From contig MGCE01000096.1 of the NCBI GenBank assembly GCA_001790315.1, positions 1 to 7,289 of the forward strand: DNA of 7,289 nt, in the 5' to 3' direction. Within the stretch, counting starts at the first letter, position 1. Each line of letters opens with the position of its first letter. Source of the DNA: Candidatus Rokubacteria bacterium RIFCSPLOWO2_02_FULL_72_37. Lineage in GTDB: Bacteria; Methylomirabilota; Methylomirabilia; Rokubacteriales; CSP1-6. The notes below the pieces were generated by a model. That model did no database searches. It saw nothing but the letters and a program-made list of their open reading frames with translations, and had not been told where the DNA came from. The position numbers were made by a program, and so were the translations under genes. This document shows positions 1-5,503 of the stretch, one piece after another.

Positions 1-82
1 GGGCTCGACCACGTCAGCCGCCGGCGGGATTGTCGGCGGGGACGCCGAGGGAGCGCTGTTGTCGCTCCGGCCGATTTGCCTC

Positions 83-110
83 ATCCTACCCCAGGCCCAG
101 CGCGCGTCAA
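83..110 (-). promoter_or_regulatory. Candidate sigma70-type promoter reading off the left edge
   Basis: On the minus strand a TTGACG hexamer (105-110) is followed after 16 bases by TAGGAT (83-88). These match the sigma70 consensus at 5 of 6 and 4 of 6 positions. It lies just after the ComEA-like stop codon and points towards the left end of the window, so it would drive a gene whose body is outside. Bases 1-82 contain no coding start that I can support; a GTG at 10-12 is possible but untestable here. The same TTGACG hexamer occurs in the candidate promoter of the ComEA-like gene, which mildly supports both. Confidence 0.4.
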
Positions 111-128
111 AAGAAATCCTCGGAACGA

Positions 129-458
129 CTACTTGACGACGATCCGAGAGCGGTTGCGCTCCCACACGCCGCTGCCGACTCCTTCCACCCGACGCAGCTC
201 CTCGGCCTTCTTGAACGGCCCGTGAGCCTCACGATACTGGACGATCCGCTCGGCGACCTTGCGCCCGATGCCCTCGAGCCGCATCAGCTCCTTGACGTCG
301 GCGGTGTTGATGTTCACGGGGTCGGCGACCTTGGCGGTGATGCTCGTCTGCTCGCCGCGCGCCGGCGCCGCGGCGGCCGCCTCGTGGAGGCGCGGGATGA
401 GCCCCAGGACGAGCGCGAACAGCGCGACGACCGGTGCACGGTACACGTGATGCCGCAT
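129..458 (-). CDS. ComEA-like exported helix-hairpin-helix DNA-binding protein
   Basis: This 109-residue protein has an N-terminal hydrophobic signal or anchor segment (about residues 8-30, with R/H ahead of it and an Ala-rich end) followed by a tandem helix-hairpin-helix module. Visible family landmarks are VNINTA (48-53), LEGIGRKVAERIVQYR (61-76) with the hairpin glycines, HGPF (79-82) and a second hairpin VEGVG (91-95). This is the C-terminal domain of ComEA, the double-stranded-DNA receptor of natural transformation. Short stand-alone ComEA-domain proteins are widespread, and many are not proven competence factors. No comEC or pilus gene is visible nearby. The ATG at 458 is supported by GGAGGA five bases upstream (464-469). 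It appears monocistronic: the gene before it ends 195 bp upstream, with a hairpin in between. Family assignment is firm; a role in DNA uptake is inference. Confidence 0.9.
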   Translation of the reverse strand: MRHHVYRAPVVALFALVLGLIPRLHEAAAAAPARGEQTSITAKVADPVNINTADVKELMRLEGIGRKVAERIVQYREAHGPFKKAEELRRVEGVGSGVWERNRSRIVVK

Positions 459-513
459 GATGCTCCTCCGCGTTCGGGTTCACAGCGCTCACTCGATGCT
501 CGCGAGCGACGCC

Positions 514-543
514 ATTGAACGCGCGGGGCACGGAGAGCGTCAA
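514..543 (-). promoter_or_regulatory. Candidate promoter of the ComEA-like gene
   Basis: On the minus strand TTGACG (538-543) is separated by 18 bases from TTCAAT (514-519), matching the sigma70 consensus at 5 of 6 and 4 of 6 positions. Transcription would start near 507 and leave a leader of about 50 bases that includes the GGAGGA ribosome binding site. It lies in the 195-bp gap between the HNH gene and the ComEA-like gene, where a separate promoter is expected. The rest of this gap holds only the hairpin at 622-644. The call rests on sequence match alone. Confidence 0.4.
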
Positions 544-621
544 CGTCCAATGATTCAGACACACGAAACGGATACGGGACTCAGCGGGCGCGAAGGAATC
601 GCACACGCGATCCCGGGGAGT

Positions 622-644
622 CGGGGGGGCGGTCGCTCCCCCCG
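622..644 (-). terminator. GC-rich hairpin after the HNH gene, possible operon terminator
   Basis: The arms at 622-628 and 638-644 are fully complementary (7 bp, almost all G-C) around a nine-base loop, and the hairpin starts about ten bases beyond the HNH stop codon. No T-run follows in the minus-strand reading direction, so it is not a classical intrinsic terminator. GC-rich genomes often have such tract-less hairpins at operon ends, where they can terminate with help or protect the mRNA 3' end. Position at the end of a seven-gene run, before a gene with its own candidate promoter, is the main support. Confidence 0.45.
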
Positions 645-653
645 GACGTCCAC

Positions 654-959
654 TCAGTCGCCGATCGACGCGTCGAGCGAGCGGAGGTACTCTTGCCACT
701 CGATCGGGACGAGCGAGTGCTTCTTCGTGTTGCACGACTTGCACGCGGGCACGACGTTGCCGCGCCTGGAGCGGCCGCCGCGCCCGAGCGGCACCACGTG
801 ATCCATCGTGAGGTTCCCGCGACCGACGCGCCGCCGACAGTAGTGGCACACCCCGTCGGCCGTTCGTCGCTTCCACCACTGGCTCGCCCGCAGCTCGCGG
901 GCCTTGGCGCGCTCGCGCCGCAGGACGTCCGGATCCACGGGCGCGTAGTAGTCACTCAT
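654..959 (-). CDS. HNH endonuclease domain protein
   Basis: This 101-residue protein is a compact zinc-finger-type HNH nuclease. The zinc ligands are two CxxC pairs, C38-H-Y-C41 and C73-K-S-C76. Between them lie the beta-beta-alpha metal core D53-H54 (the first His of HNH), GRGG (59-62) and N68, followed by N77-T-K-K after the second pair. All hallmark residues are present, so the domain should be active against DNA. The N-terminal 30 residues are basic and probably helical. The gene is last in the operon: its ATG overlaps the ABC-F stop by eight bases (ATGAGTGA), a translational-coupling arrangement, and there is no good Shine-Dalgarno of its own. Stand-alone HNH proteins of this size occur as orphan bacterial genes of mostly unknown role, and also in phages, restriction systems and introns. 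No methylase, intron or terminase gene is adjacent, so the biological target is unknown. Confidence 0.88.
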   Translation of the reverse strand: MSDYYAPVDPDVLRRERAKARELRASQWWKRRTADGVCHYCRRRVGRGNLTMDHVVPLGRGGRSRRGNVVPACKSCNTKKHSLVPIEWQEYLRSLDASIGD

Positions 960-2889
960 GGGCGGCCAGCGCCTCGGAGATCGCCTCCCACTCGTGCAGG
1001 AGCCAGGCCACCTGCTCCTCGGCGCGCCTGCGCTCGACGATCACCGCGCGCGCCCGCTCGCCGTCCGCGTAGAGGGCCGGGTCGCCGAGCACGGCGCCCA
1101 TCTCGGCGAGGCGGCGCTCGAGGGTGTGGATCTGGCGCTCGACCTCCTCGAGCCGTTGCCTGAGCTCCCGCACCTCACGCGTCGCTCCCCGCGTGGACGT
1201 GCGCTCCGCGGTCCGCGCCTTCGTCTGCGCCGGTGGCGCCGGGCGTGGCCGGACCCGTTCCGGGGGGGTGGCCGCGGCCGGCGCGGCGGCATCGGCCTGC
1301 GCCGCGAGGTAGTCGTCGTAGGTCCCGAGGTGGCGCGTGAGCGTTCCCCGCACGACTGCCACCACGGAGGTGGCGATGCGATTGATGAAGTAGCGGTCGT
1401 GGGAGATGAACACGATCGTCCCGGCGAACGCGGCGAGCGCCTCCTCGAGCACCTCGCGCGAGGCCAGGTCGAGGTGGTTCGTCGGCTCGTCGAGGCAGAG
1501 GAGGCCGGCGGGTCGCACGAGCATCTTCGCCAGCGCCACGCGCGCCTTCTCGCCGCCGGAGAGCACCGCGACGCGCTTGTCCGCGGCGTCGCCGGACAGC
1601 AGGAAGGCCCCGAGGATCGTCCGGAGCCGCGTCTGTCCGAGCGTCGGCGCCGCCGCCTCGAGTTCCTCCAGCGCGGTGTGCGACGGCGTGAGCGCGTCGA
1701 GCTGGTGCTGGGCGTAGTAGTGGACCGCGACATTGGCACCCAGCGTGCGCTCGCCACGGTCGAGGGGCAGGACGCCCGCGAGCAGGCGCAGCAGGGTGGA
1801 TTTTCCCGCGCCGTTCGGGCCGACGAGCGCGAGGCGCTCGCCGCGCTCCACCTCGAAGTCGACGCCCTCGTAGACGACCGTGTCCCCGTAGGCCTTGTGG
1901 GCGCCGCGCAGCGCGGCGACGCGCCGGCCGGTCCGCGGCGGCTCGGGAAACGCGAACCGGATCCGCCGCGCCTCGGGCTCGAGCGCGACGCGCTCCAGGC
2001 GGTCGAGCATCTTGATCCGGCTCTGCACCTGCCGCGCCTTGGTGGCCTGGTAGCGGAAGCGCTCGATGAACCGCTCGACCTCGGCGACGCGCTTGGCCTG
2101 GTTCTTGGCCCGGGCCTCGAGGAGCGCCCGGCGCGCCGCGCGCTCGACGAGGTAGGCGTCATAGTCGCCCGGGTACACCGTGACACCGCCCGGCCCCAGC
2201 TCGGCGATCGACGTCACCAGACGGTTCAGGAAGTAGCGGTCGTGCGAGACGATCACGACCGTCCCCTCGTAGCCCCCGAGGAAGCCCTCGAGCCACTGGA
2301 GTGACTCGATGTCCAGGTGGTTGGTCGGCTCGTCGAGCAGCAGGAGCGAGGGACGCAGGAGCAGCAGGCGCGCGAGCGCGGCCCGCATCCGCCAGCCGCC
2401 CGAGAGCTCCTCGAGACGGCGGGTGAAATCGCCGGGGCCGAAGCCGAGGCCACCGAGGATCGCCTTCGCCTGCGTCTCGAGCCGGTAGCCTCCGGCAGCC
2501 TCGAACCGGTGCTGCAGATCGCCGTATCGCGCCATCAACGCGTCCGCTTCCGGTCCGGGCGGCACGGCGCCGAGGGCGGCGGCGGCATGCTCCATCTCGC
2601 GCTCGACGCGCCAGACGGCGTCGAACCCGGACAGCGCCTCGGCGAGCACCGTCCCCGCTCCGGCACCGGTGACGTCCTGGGGCAGGTAGCCGACGGTCGC
2701 GGCGCGCGCCCGGCTGACGCGTCCCGCGTCCGGTTCCTCCTGGCCGGCGAGCAGGCGGCAGAGGGTCGTCTTGCCCACTCCGTTCGGGCCGACGAGCCCG
2801 AGCCGCTCTCCGTCGGGGATCCGCCAGGTGAGCGCGCGGAAGAGCTCCTGACCGCCGTAGGCCTTCGAGACACCCTCGAGCTGGATCAC
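952..2889 (-). CDS. ABC-F family ATPase (Uup/EttA-like ribosome-associated)
   Basis: This 645-residue cytosolic protein has two ABC ATPase domains and no membrane segments, the ABC-F layout. Domain 1 has Walker A GPNGVGKT (34-41), signature LSGGW (162-166), Walker B with LLLLDEPTNHLD (182-193) and switch His in SHDR (215-218). Domain 2 has GPNGAGKS (357-364), LSGGE (443-447), LLCLDEPTNHLD (463-474) and SHDRY (496-500). Both catalytic Glu residues (DEPTNHLD) are intact. A charged linker of about 240-320 is the P-site tRNA interaction motif region. After a Pro/Ala-rich stretch (about 533-565) a C-terminal coiled coil (about 570-645) resembles those of Uup and related members. ABC-F proteins bind the ribosomal E site and relieve stalling, or confer antibiotic protection. 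The subfamily cannot be fixed by eye. Translation starts at GTG 2889, only six bases after the TAA of the AhpD-like gene and with no strong Shine-Dalgarno, suggesting coupling to that gene. Confidence 0.95.
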   Translation of the reverse strand: MIQLEGVSKAYGGQELFRALTWRIPDGERLGLVGPNGVGKTTLCRLLAGQEEPDAGRVSRARAATVGYLPQDVTGAGAGTVLAEALSGFDAVWRVEREMEHAAAALGAVPPGPEADALMARYGDLQHRFEAAGGYRLETQAKAILGGLGFGPGDFTRRLEELSGGWRMRAALARLLLLRPSLLLLDEPTNHLDIESLQWLEGFLGGYEGTVVIVSHDRYFLNRLVTSIAELGPGGVTVYPGDYDAYLVERAARRALLEARAKNQAKRVAEVERFIERFRYQATKARQVQSRIKMLDRLERVALEPEARRIRFAFPEPPRTGRRVAALRGAHKAYGDTVVYEGVDFEVERGERLALVGPNGAGKSTLLRLLAGVLPLDRGERTLGANVAVHYYAQHQLDALTPSHTALEELEAAAPTLGQTRLRTILGAFLLSGDAADKRVAVLSGGEKARVALAKMLVRPAGLLCLDEPTNHLDLASREVLEEALAAFAGTIVFISHDRYFINRIATSVVAVVRGTLTRHLGTYDDYLAAQADAAAPAAATPPERVRPRPAPPAQTKARTAERTSTRGATREVRELRQRLEEVERQIHTLERRLAEMGAVLGDPALYADGERARAVIVERRRAEEQVAWLLHEWEAISEALAAHE

Positions 2890-2895
2890 GGCCGG

Positions 2896-3243
2896 TTACC
2901 TGCCCTTCGCAGCCTTGAGTTGCTCGAGCACCGCGAACGCGTGGCGCACGGACTTCGCTGCGAGCGTCCCGCCCATGAGGAGCCCGATGTCCAGCGTCTC
3001 GGCGATCTCGGCGTCGGTCGCGCCCTGGTCGAGGACCTCCTCGACCCGGTGATCGATTCAGTCGAAGCAGTTCTGCGACACCGCGACGGCGAGCGCCGTG
3101 AGCTCCTTGTGCTTCTTGGACAGGGCGCCGTCGGCGTACACCGCCCGGCCGAGCTCGCCGAAGGCCGCGTAGACCTTCATGGGCGACCTCAGCATCAGAC
3201 CGTTCAAGCGTTTCTTCTCCGCGTTCCGCTCGTGGATGTGCAT
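2896..3243 (-). CDS. AhpD/CMD-like selenoprotein with CxxU active site, read through in-frame TGA
   Basis: This should be read as one 115-residue protein, with TGA (codon 62) decoded as selenocysteine. The fold is the all-helical AhpD/carboxymuconolactone decarboxylase family. Before the TGA are KELTALAVAVSQNC (46-59) with the conserved Glu47 and Cys59. After it are IDHRVEEVLDQGATDAEIAE (63-82) and TLDIGLLMGG (83-92), both characteristic of the family. The TGA sits at the second cysteine of CxxC (C59-F-D-U62), and Glu47 to Cys59 is 12 residues, as in Mycobacterium tuberculosis AhpD (E118, C130). The family includes thiol peroxidases and thiol-disulfide reductants; a selenol would raise peroxidase reactivity. 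A proper SECIS-like hairpin follows. The start ATG at 3243 is fixed by GAGGAGG five bases upstream. Its true stop TAA is six bases before the ABC-F start. AhpD-like selenoproteins are known from bacterial selenoproteome surveys. The substrate is unknown, and the selA/B/C/D machinery is not in the window. The alternatives are a sequencing error or a 61-residue truncated product. Confidence 0.87.
3024..3049 (-). promoter_or_regulatory. Candidate bacterial SECIS element
   Basis: In the mRNA the TGA is followed by 11 bases, then an uninterrupted 8-bp stem, GGTCGAGG paired with CCTCGACC, closed by the loop AGGT (stem-loop 3027-3046). A 1x1 G/A mismatch and two more C-G pairs extend it to 3024-3049. 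The loop starts 19 nucleotides after the TGA, inside the window known for bacterial SECIS elements. A G lies within the first two loop bases, as their consensus requires; the E. coli fdhF element also presents GGU in its loop. SelB binding to such a hairpin is what recodes UGA. The stem also encodes ordinary GC-rich codons (V-E-E-V-L-D), so a chance palindrome cannot be excluded. Confidence 0.75.
3058..3060 (-). other. In-frame TGA, predicted selenocysteine codon (Sec62)
   Basis: The triplet on the minus strand is TGA. It replaces the second Cys codon of the family's CxxC motif, and one base change would convert it to TGC or TGT. Coding similarity continues immediately after it in the same frame for 53 codons. 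It is treated here as Sec rather than stop because of its exact placement at the catalytic position and the hairpin just downstream. Confidence 0.83.
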
Positions 3244-3248
3244 GCGCG

Positions 3249-3255
3249 CCTCCTC
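3249..3255 (-). promoter_or_regulatory. Strong ribosome binding site fixing the selenoprotein start
   Basis: GAGGAGG on the minus strand lies five bases before the ATG at 3243-3241 and immediately after the stop codon of the 166-residue gene (3260-3258). It is among the strongest Shine-Dalgarno sequences in the operon. It rules out the longer upstream extension of this frame, which would run inside the preceding gene. Confidence 0.8.
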
Positions 3256-3257
3256 GG

Positions 3258-3758
3258 TCAGTTCCCCGCCAGCTCCGATGCCCGGGTCTCCGCCAGCGTC
3301 CGGAGGGCGAGGAGCATCCGCACCACGCACTGCTGGACGAGCAGCGCGTCCTGGGTGAACGGATCCGCGAGCCACTCGCGCGCCCACTCCGGCTTCTCGG
3401 CCTTGAAGCCGAGCGTCGGCGACAGCGCCTGCAGGCGCAGCAGCAGGTCGTCGGGCGGCAGGCCGCCAGCCCGGAGTCGCGCGACCACCGCGGCGCGGAC
3501 CGCGGCGTTCCAGATCCCCGTGAGCCCCTCGAGCAGGGCGCCGTAGCACGTGAGGTCCGCCTTCTCCTGGAACTGCTGCAGGACCGTCGGCACGAGGGGA
3601 TTGACGACCGCGTCGCCGTCCTCGTCGACACCGAAGAGCGGCCCGAGAAGCGGATCGGTCGCCAGCGCCTCGAGATGCTCGAGGAGGTCCGCCGCGTCCG
3701 CCGCGGGCACGGCCGTCATCTGCGCGAGACGCTCGAGCAGGGGGGCGTCACCAGCCAT
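3258..3758 (-). CDS. Unrecognised 166-residue cytosolic protein
   Basis: I do not recognise a family. The 166-residue sequence is rich in Leu and Ala and predicted largely helical, with no signal peptide or membrane segment. Visible features are an acidic patch VDEDGDAVVNP (44-54), an aromatic/amphipathic middle (LTCYGALLEGLTGIWNAAVRAAVVARL, about 69-95, with C71), a KPEWAREWLADPF stretch (122-134) and a helical C-terminus with C144. The two cysteines are far apart and form no CxxC or metal motif. ATG 3758 has GGAGG seven bases upstream, overlapping the end of the MFS gene, and the gap between the genes is three bases. Its stop is 14 bases before the selenoprotein start, with the latter's ribosome binding site in between. 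Tight pairing with the AhpD-like selenoprotein suggests a shared function or a protein partner, but this is only neighbourhood inference. Codon usage looks like that of its neighbours, so it is a real gene. Confidence 0.8.
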   Translation of the reverse strand: MAGDAPLLERLAQMTAVPAADAADLLEHLEALATDPLLGPLFGVDEDGDAVVNPLVPTVLQQFQEKADLTCYGALLEGLTGIWNAAVRAAVVARLRAGGLPPDDLLLRLQALSPTLGFKAEKPEWAREWLADPFTQDALLVQQCVVRMLLALRTLAETRASELAGN

Positions 3759-3761
3759 GGA

Positions 3762-5174
3762 TCATCCTCCCGCGCGCCCGGGCTCGCCACGCATGTCGGC
3801 GCGGGCGAGATCCTGCGCGCGCCCTCGCGGGACGAGGAACGCGGACGCGAGCGCGCCCACGCACACCACGAGACCGGTCACGAAGACGCCGTGGAGGGCG
3901 TCGACCAGCGGCAGGCCCGCCGCCAACCGCTGCGCCATGACCGTGCCCATGACGGACACGCCGACCGCACCGCCGATCGACATGAAGAACTGGGTCACGG
4001 ACGTGGCCACGCCGAGGTCGGCCCGCGGCACGGCGCTCTGCACCGCGATCAGCATCGGCACGATCACGAGCCCCATGCCGACGCCTGCCAGGAGCACGTC
4101 GCGCATCGCGCCCACGAACGAGAGCTCCCCTCCCCAGCGCGACAGGAGCAGGAACGCGCCGGCGAGGCAGCCCATGCCGGCGATCACGACGCTGCGATAC
4201 CCGATGCGCAGCACGAGCCGTGCGCTCGTCGCGGAGAGCAGCACCCAGCCGAGGACGAACGGGGCCAGGACCGCGCCCGAGCGGGTCGCGGTGAGGCCCG
4301 TCACCGTTTGCACGAAGAGGGGCACGAACGCGAGCGTCCCGAACATCGCCATCGCGGCGAGCGCCCGCGTCACGACGGCCGCCACCACGATCCGGATGCC
4401 GAACAGCCGGAGCGGCACGATCGGCTCGCGCGCGCGCCGCTCCACGACAACGAAGGCGGCGAGAGCCATGCCCCCGGCGACGAGCGGCGCCAGGACGTCC
4501 ACGCCGGCCCAGGCCGCCTCGCGGCCCGCCTGGGCGAGCGCCAGCATCACCAGCCCGATTCCCGCGGTGAACCACCCCGCCCCCCACCAGTCGATCGCGG
4601 CCCGCCGGGCGGCGCGGGGCTCGCCGGAGAGCGCCGTCGCGACGAGCGCCATGGCGACGACGCCGACGGGGACGTTCAGATAGAAGACCCAGCGCCAGGA
4701 CGCGTGGTCGGTGAGCAACCCGCCGAGGGGCGGCCCGACCATCGAGGCCACGCCCCACACGCCCGAGATGTAGCCCTGCATCTTCGCGCGCCGCTCGAGC
4801 CCGAAGATCTCGCCGATGATCGTGTAGCCGAGCGTCATCAGCGAGCCGGCACCGAGTCCCTGGATCATCCGGAACGCGACGAGCTGGACCATGTCCTGCG
4901 ACGCCCCGGACAGCGCGGAGCCGGCCAGGAAGGTCGCAAGCCCGACGAGGTAGACGGCCCGGCGCCCGTAGAGGTCCGAGAACCGGCCCCAGAGCGGCAT
5001 CGACACCGTCTGCGTGAGCAGGTAGCCGGAGAACACCCACGAGTAGAAGCGGATCCCGCCGAGCTGTGCCACGACCGTCGGCATCGCGAGGGCGACGACC
5101 GTGGACTCCATCGCCCCCAGGAAGATGGCGAGCATGACGGCGAGCAGCACGCGCCGCTTGCGTCTCTCGTCCAT
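3762..5174 (-). CDS. MFS drug:H+ antiporter, DHA2 (EmrB/QacA) type
   Basis: This 470-residue inner-membrane exporter has about 14 hydrophobic segments, the DHA2 count. Family motifs visible are MESTVVALAMP (22-32, with Glu23 where many members have Asp), motif A GRFSDLYGRRAVYLVG (63-78) in the loop between helices 2 and 3, motif B RMIQGLGAG (102-110), motif C GVWGVASMVGPPLGG (138-152) and WRWVFYLNVPVG (160-171). These define a proton-coupled antiporter of the EmrB/QacA group, which exports hydrophobic or cationic toxicants. The true substrate cannot be deduced. No membrane-fusion (EmrA) gene is beside it, so it would work alone. I chose ATG 5174 because MDERRKRR gives a normal cytosolic N-terminus just before helix 1; the open frame extends far upstream, but only as the shadow of other genes. 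The start is two bases after the DUF971-like stop, with no good Shine-Dalgarno, so translation is likely coupled. Confidence 0.93.
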   Translation of the reverse strand: MDERRKRRVLLAVMLAIFLGAMESTVVALAMPTVVAQLGGIRFYSWVFSGYLLTQTVSMPLWGRFSDLYGRRAVYLVGLATFLAGSALSGASQDMVQLVAFRMIQGLGAGSLMTLGYTIIGEIFGLERRAKMQGYISGVWGVASMVGPPLGGLLTDHASWRWVFYLNVPVGVVAMALVATALSGEPRAARRAAIDWWGAGWFTAGIGLVMLALAQAGREAAWAGVDVLAPLVAGGMALAAFVVVERRAREPIVPLRLFGIRIVVAAVVTRALAAMAMFGTLAFVPLFVQTVTGLTATRSGAVLAPFVLGWVLLSATSARLVLRIGYRSVVIAGMGCLAGAFLLLSRWGGELSFVGAMRDVLLAGVGMGLVIVPMLIAVQSAVPRADLGVATSVTQFFMSIGGAVGVSVMGTVMAQRLAAGLPLVDALHGVFVTGLVVCVGALASAFLVPRGRAQDLARADMRGEPGRAGG

Positions 5175-5176
5175 CG

Positions 5177-5503
5177 TCAGTGCCCGCCGGTGCACGCCGC
5201 ACAGCGGCAGGCGGCGCGGACGTCGGCCCAGGGATAGAGGCTCGTGTGGCCATCGGCCCACGTCACGGTGAGGCCGCCGTCGGTCCGGTTGATCGCCCGT
5301 GGCCACGCGGCCGCCGGCGCGACCGTCTCGAGGGCGCCGCACGCGCCGCAGGCACACCCGCGCCGGAGCGCCTCGAACGGGAAGATCGAGCCGTGGCCGT
5401 CGGACCAGTCCACGCCCAGCGCGTAGCGGCCGACGAGGTGCACGTCCTTCGGCGAGGCCGGATCGGGCTGGCCGAGGATCCGCAGACCTGGCGACCGGTT
5501 CAC
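5177..5503 (-). CDS. DUF971 / gamma-butyrobetaine hydroxylase N-domain-like protein, double CxCxxC
   Basis: This 108-residue protein consists of two similar halves: YALGVDWSDGHGSIFPFEALRR followed by C50-A-C-G-A-C55, and LTVTWADGHTSLYPWADVR (78-96) followed by C99-R-C-A-A-C104. The W-x-DGH-x-S-x-[FY]-P-[FW] signature with CxCxxC is the GBBH-like N-terminal (DUF971) domain. That domain binds zinc in eukaryotic gamma-butyrobetaine hydroxylase; in bacteria it also occurs alone or fused to Fe-S assembly proteins such as Mrp. There is no dioxygenase domain, so it is a small metal-binding accessory protein rather than a hydroxylase. The start is GTG at 5503, overlapping the glycosylase stop in GTGA (four-base overlap). 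No Met lies upstream of the conserved region within the gene space. Its stop is two bases before the MFS start. Function is unknown; binding of zinc or an Fe-S cluster by the Cys clusters is inference from the family. Confidence 0.85.
   Translation of the reverse strand: MNRSPGLRILGQPDPASPKDVHLVGRYALGVDWSDGHGSIFPFEALRRGCACGACGALETVAPAAAWPRAINRTDGGLTVTWADGHTSLYPWADVRAACRCAACTGGH

Noticed and set aside
1..128. A small gene at the left edge (for example the plus-strand frame from 30)
   Set aside because: The frame has an Arg/Ser/Pro-rich shadow-like composition, no ribosome binding site and runs antisense through the ComEA-like gene. Only the minus-strand promoter-like element is supported here.
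958..2304. A 448-codon plus-strand ORF antisense to the ABC-F gene
   Set aside because: It is Arg/Glu/Leu/Val-rich with no recognisable motif, and fully opposite a well-conserved gene. Long antisense ORFs are expected at this GC content.
2896..3060. Reading the AhpD-like gene as a pseudogene broken by a nonsense mutation
   Set aside because: The frame after the TGA is intact and family-like up to a TAA just before the next gene. The TGA falls exactly on the catalytic Cys codon, and a SECIS-like hairpin follows. A random nonsense mutation would be unlikely to meet all three. Sequencing error remains possible and is stated in the finding.
3058..3549. A 163-codon minus-strand ORF ending at the TGA, with Arg/Ala/Gly-rich N-terminal sequence
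   Set aside because: Its first 100 codons lie inside the 166-residue gene in another frame and look like GC-shadow sequence. The strong ribosome binding site at 3249-3255 places the true start at 3243, and the TGA is better read as Sec.
3675..5237. A 520-codon plus-strand ORF rich in His, Arg, Glu and Asp
   Set aside because: It is antisense to the MFS gene, whose motifs and membrane segments are clear. The His/Arg/Glu composition is the typical shadow of a GC-rich membrane-protein gene.
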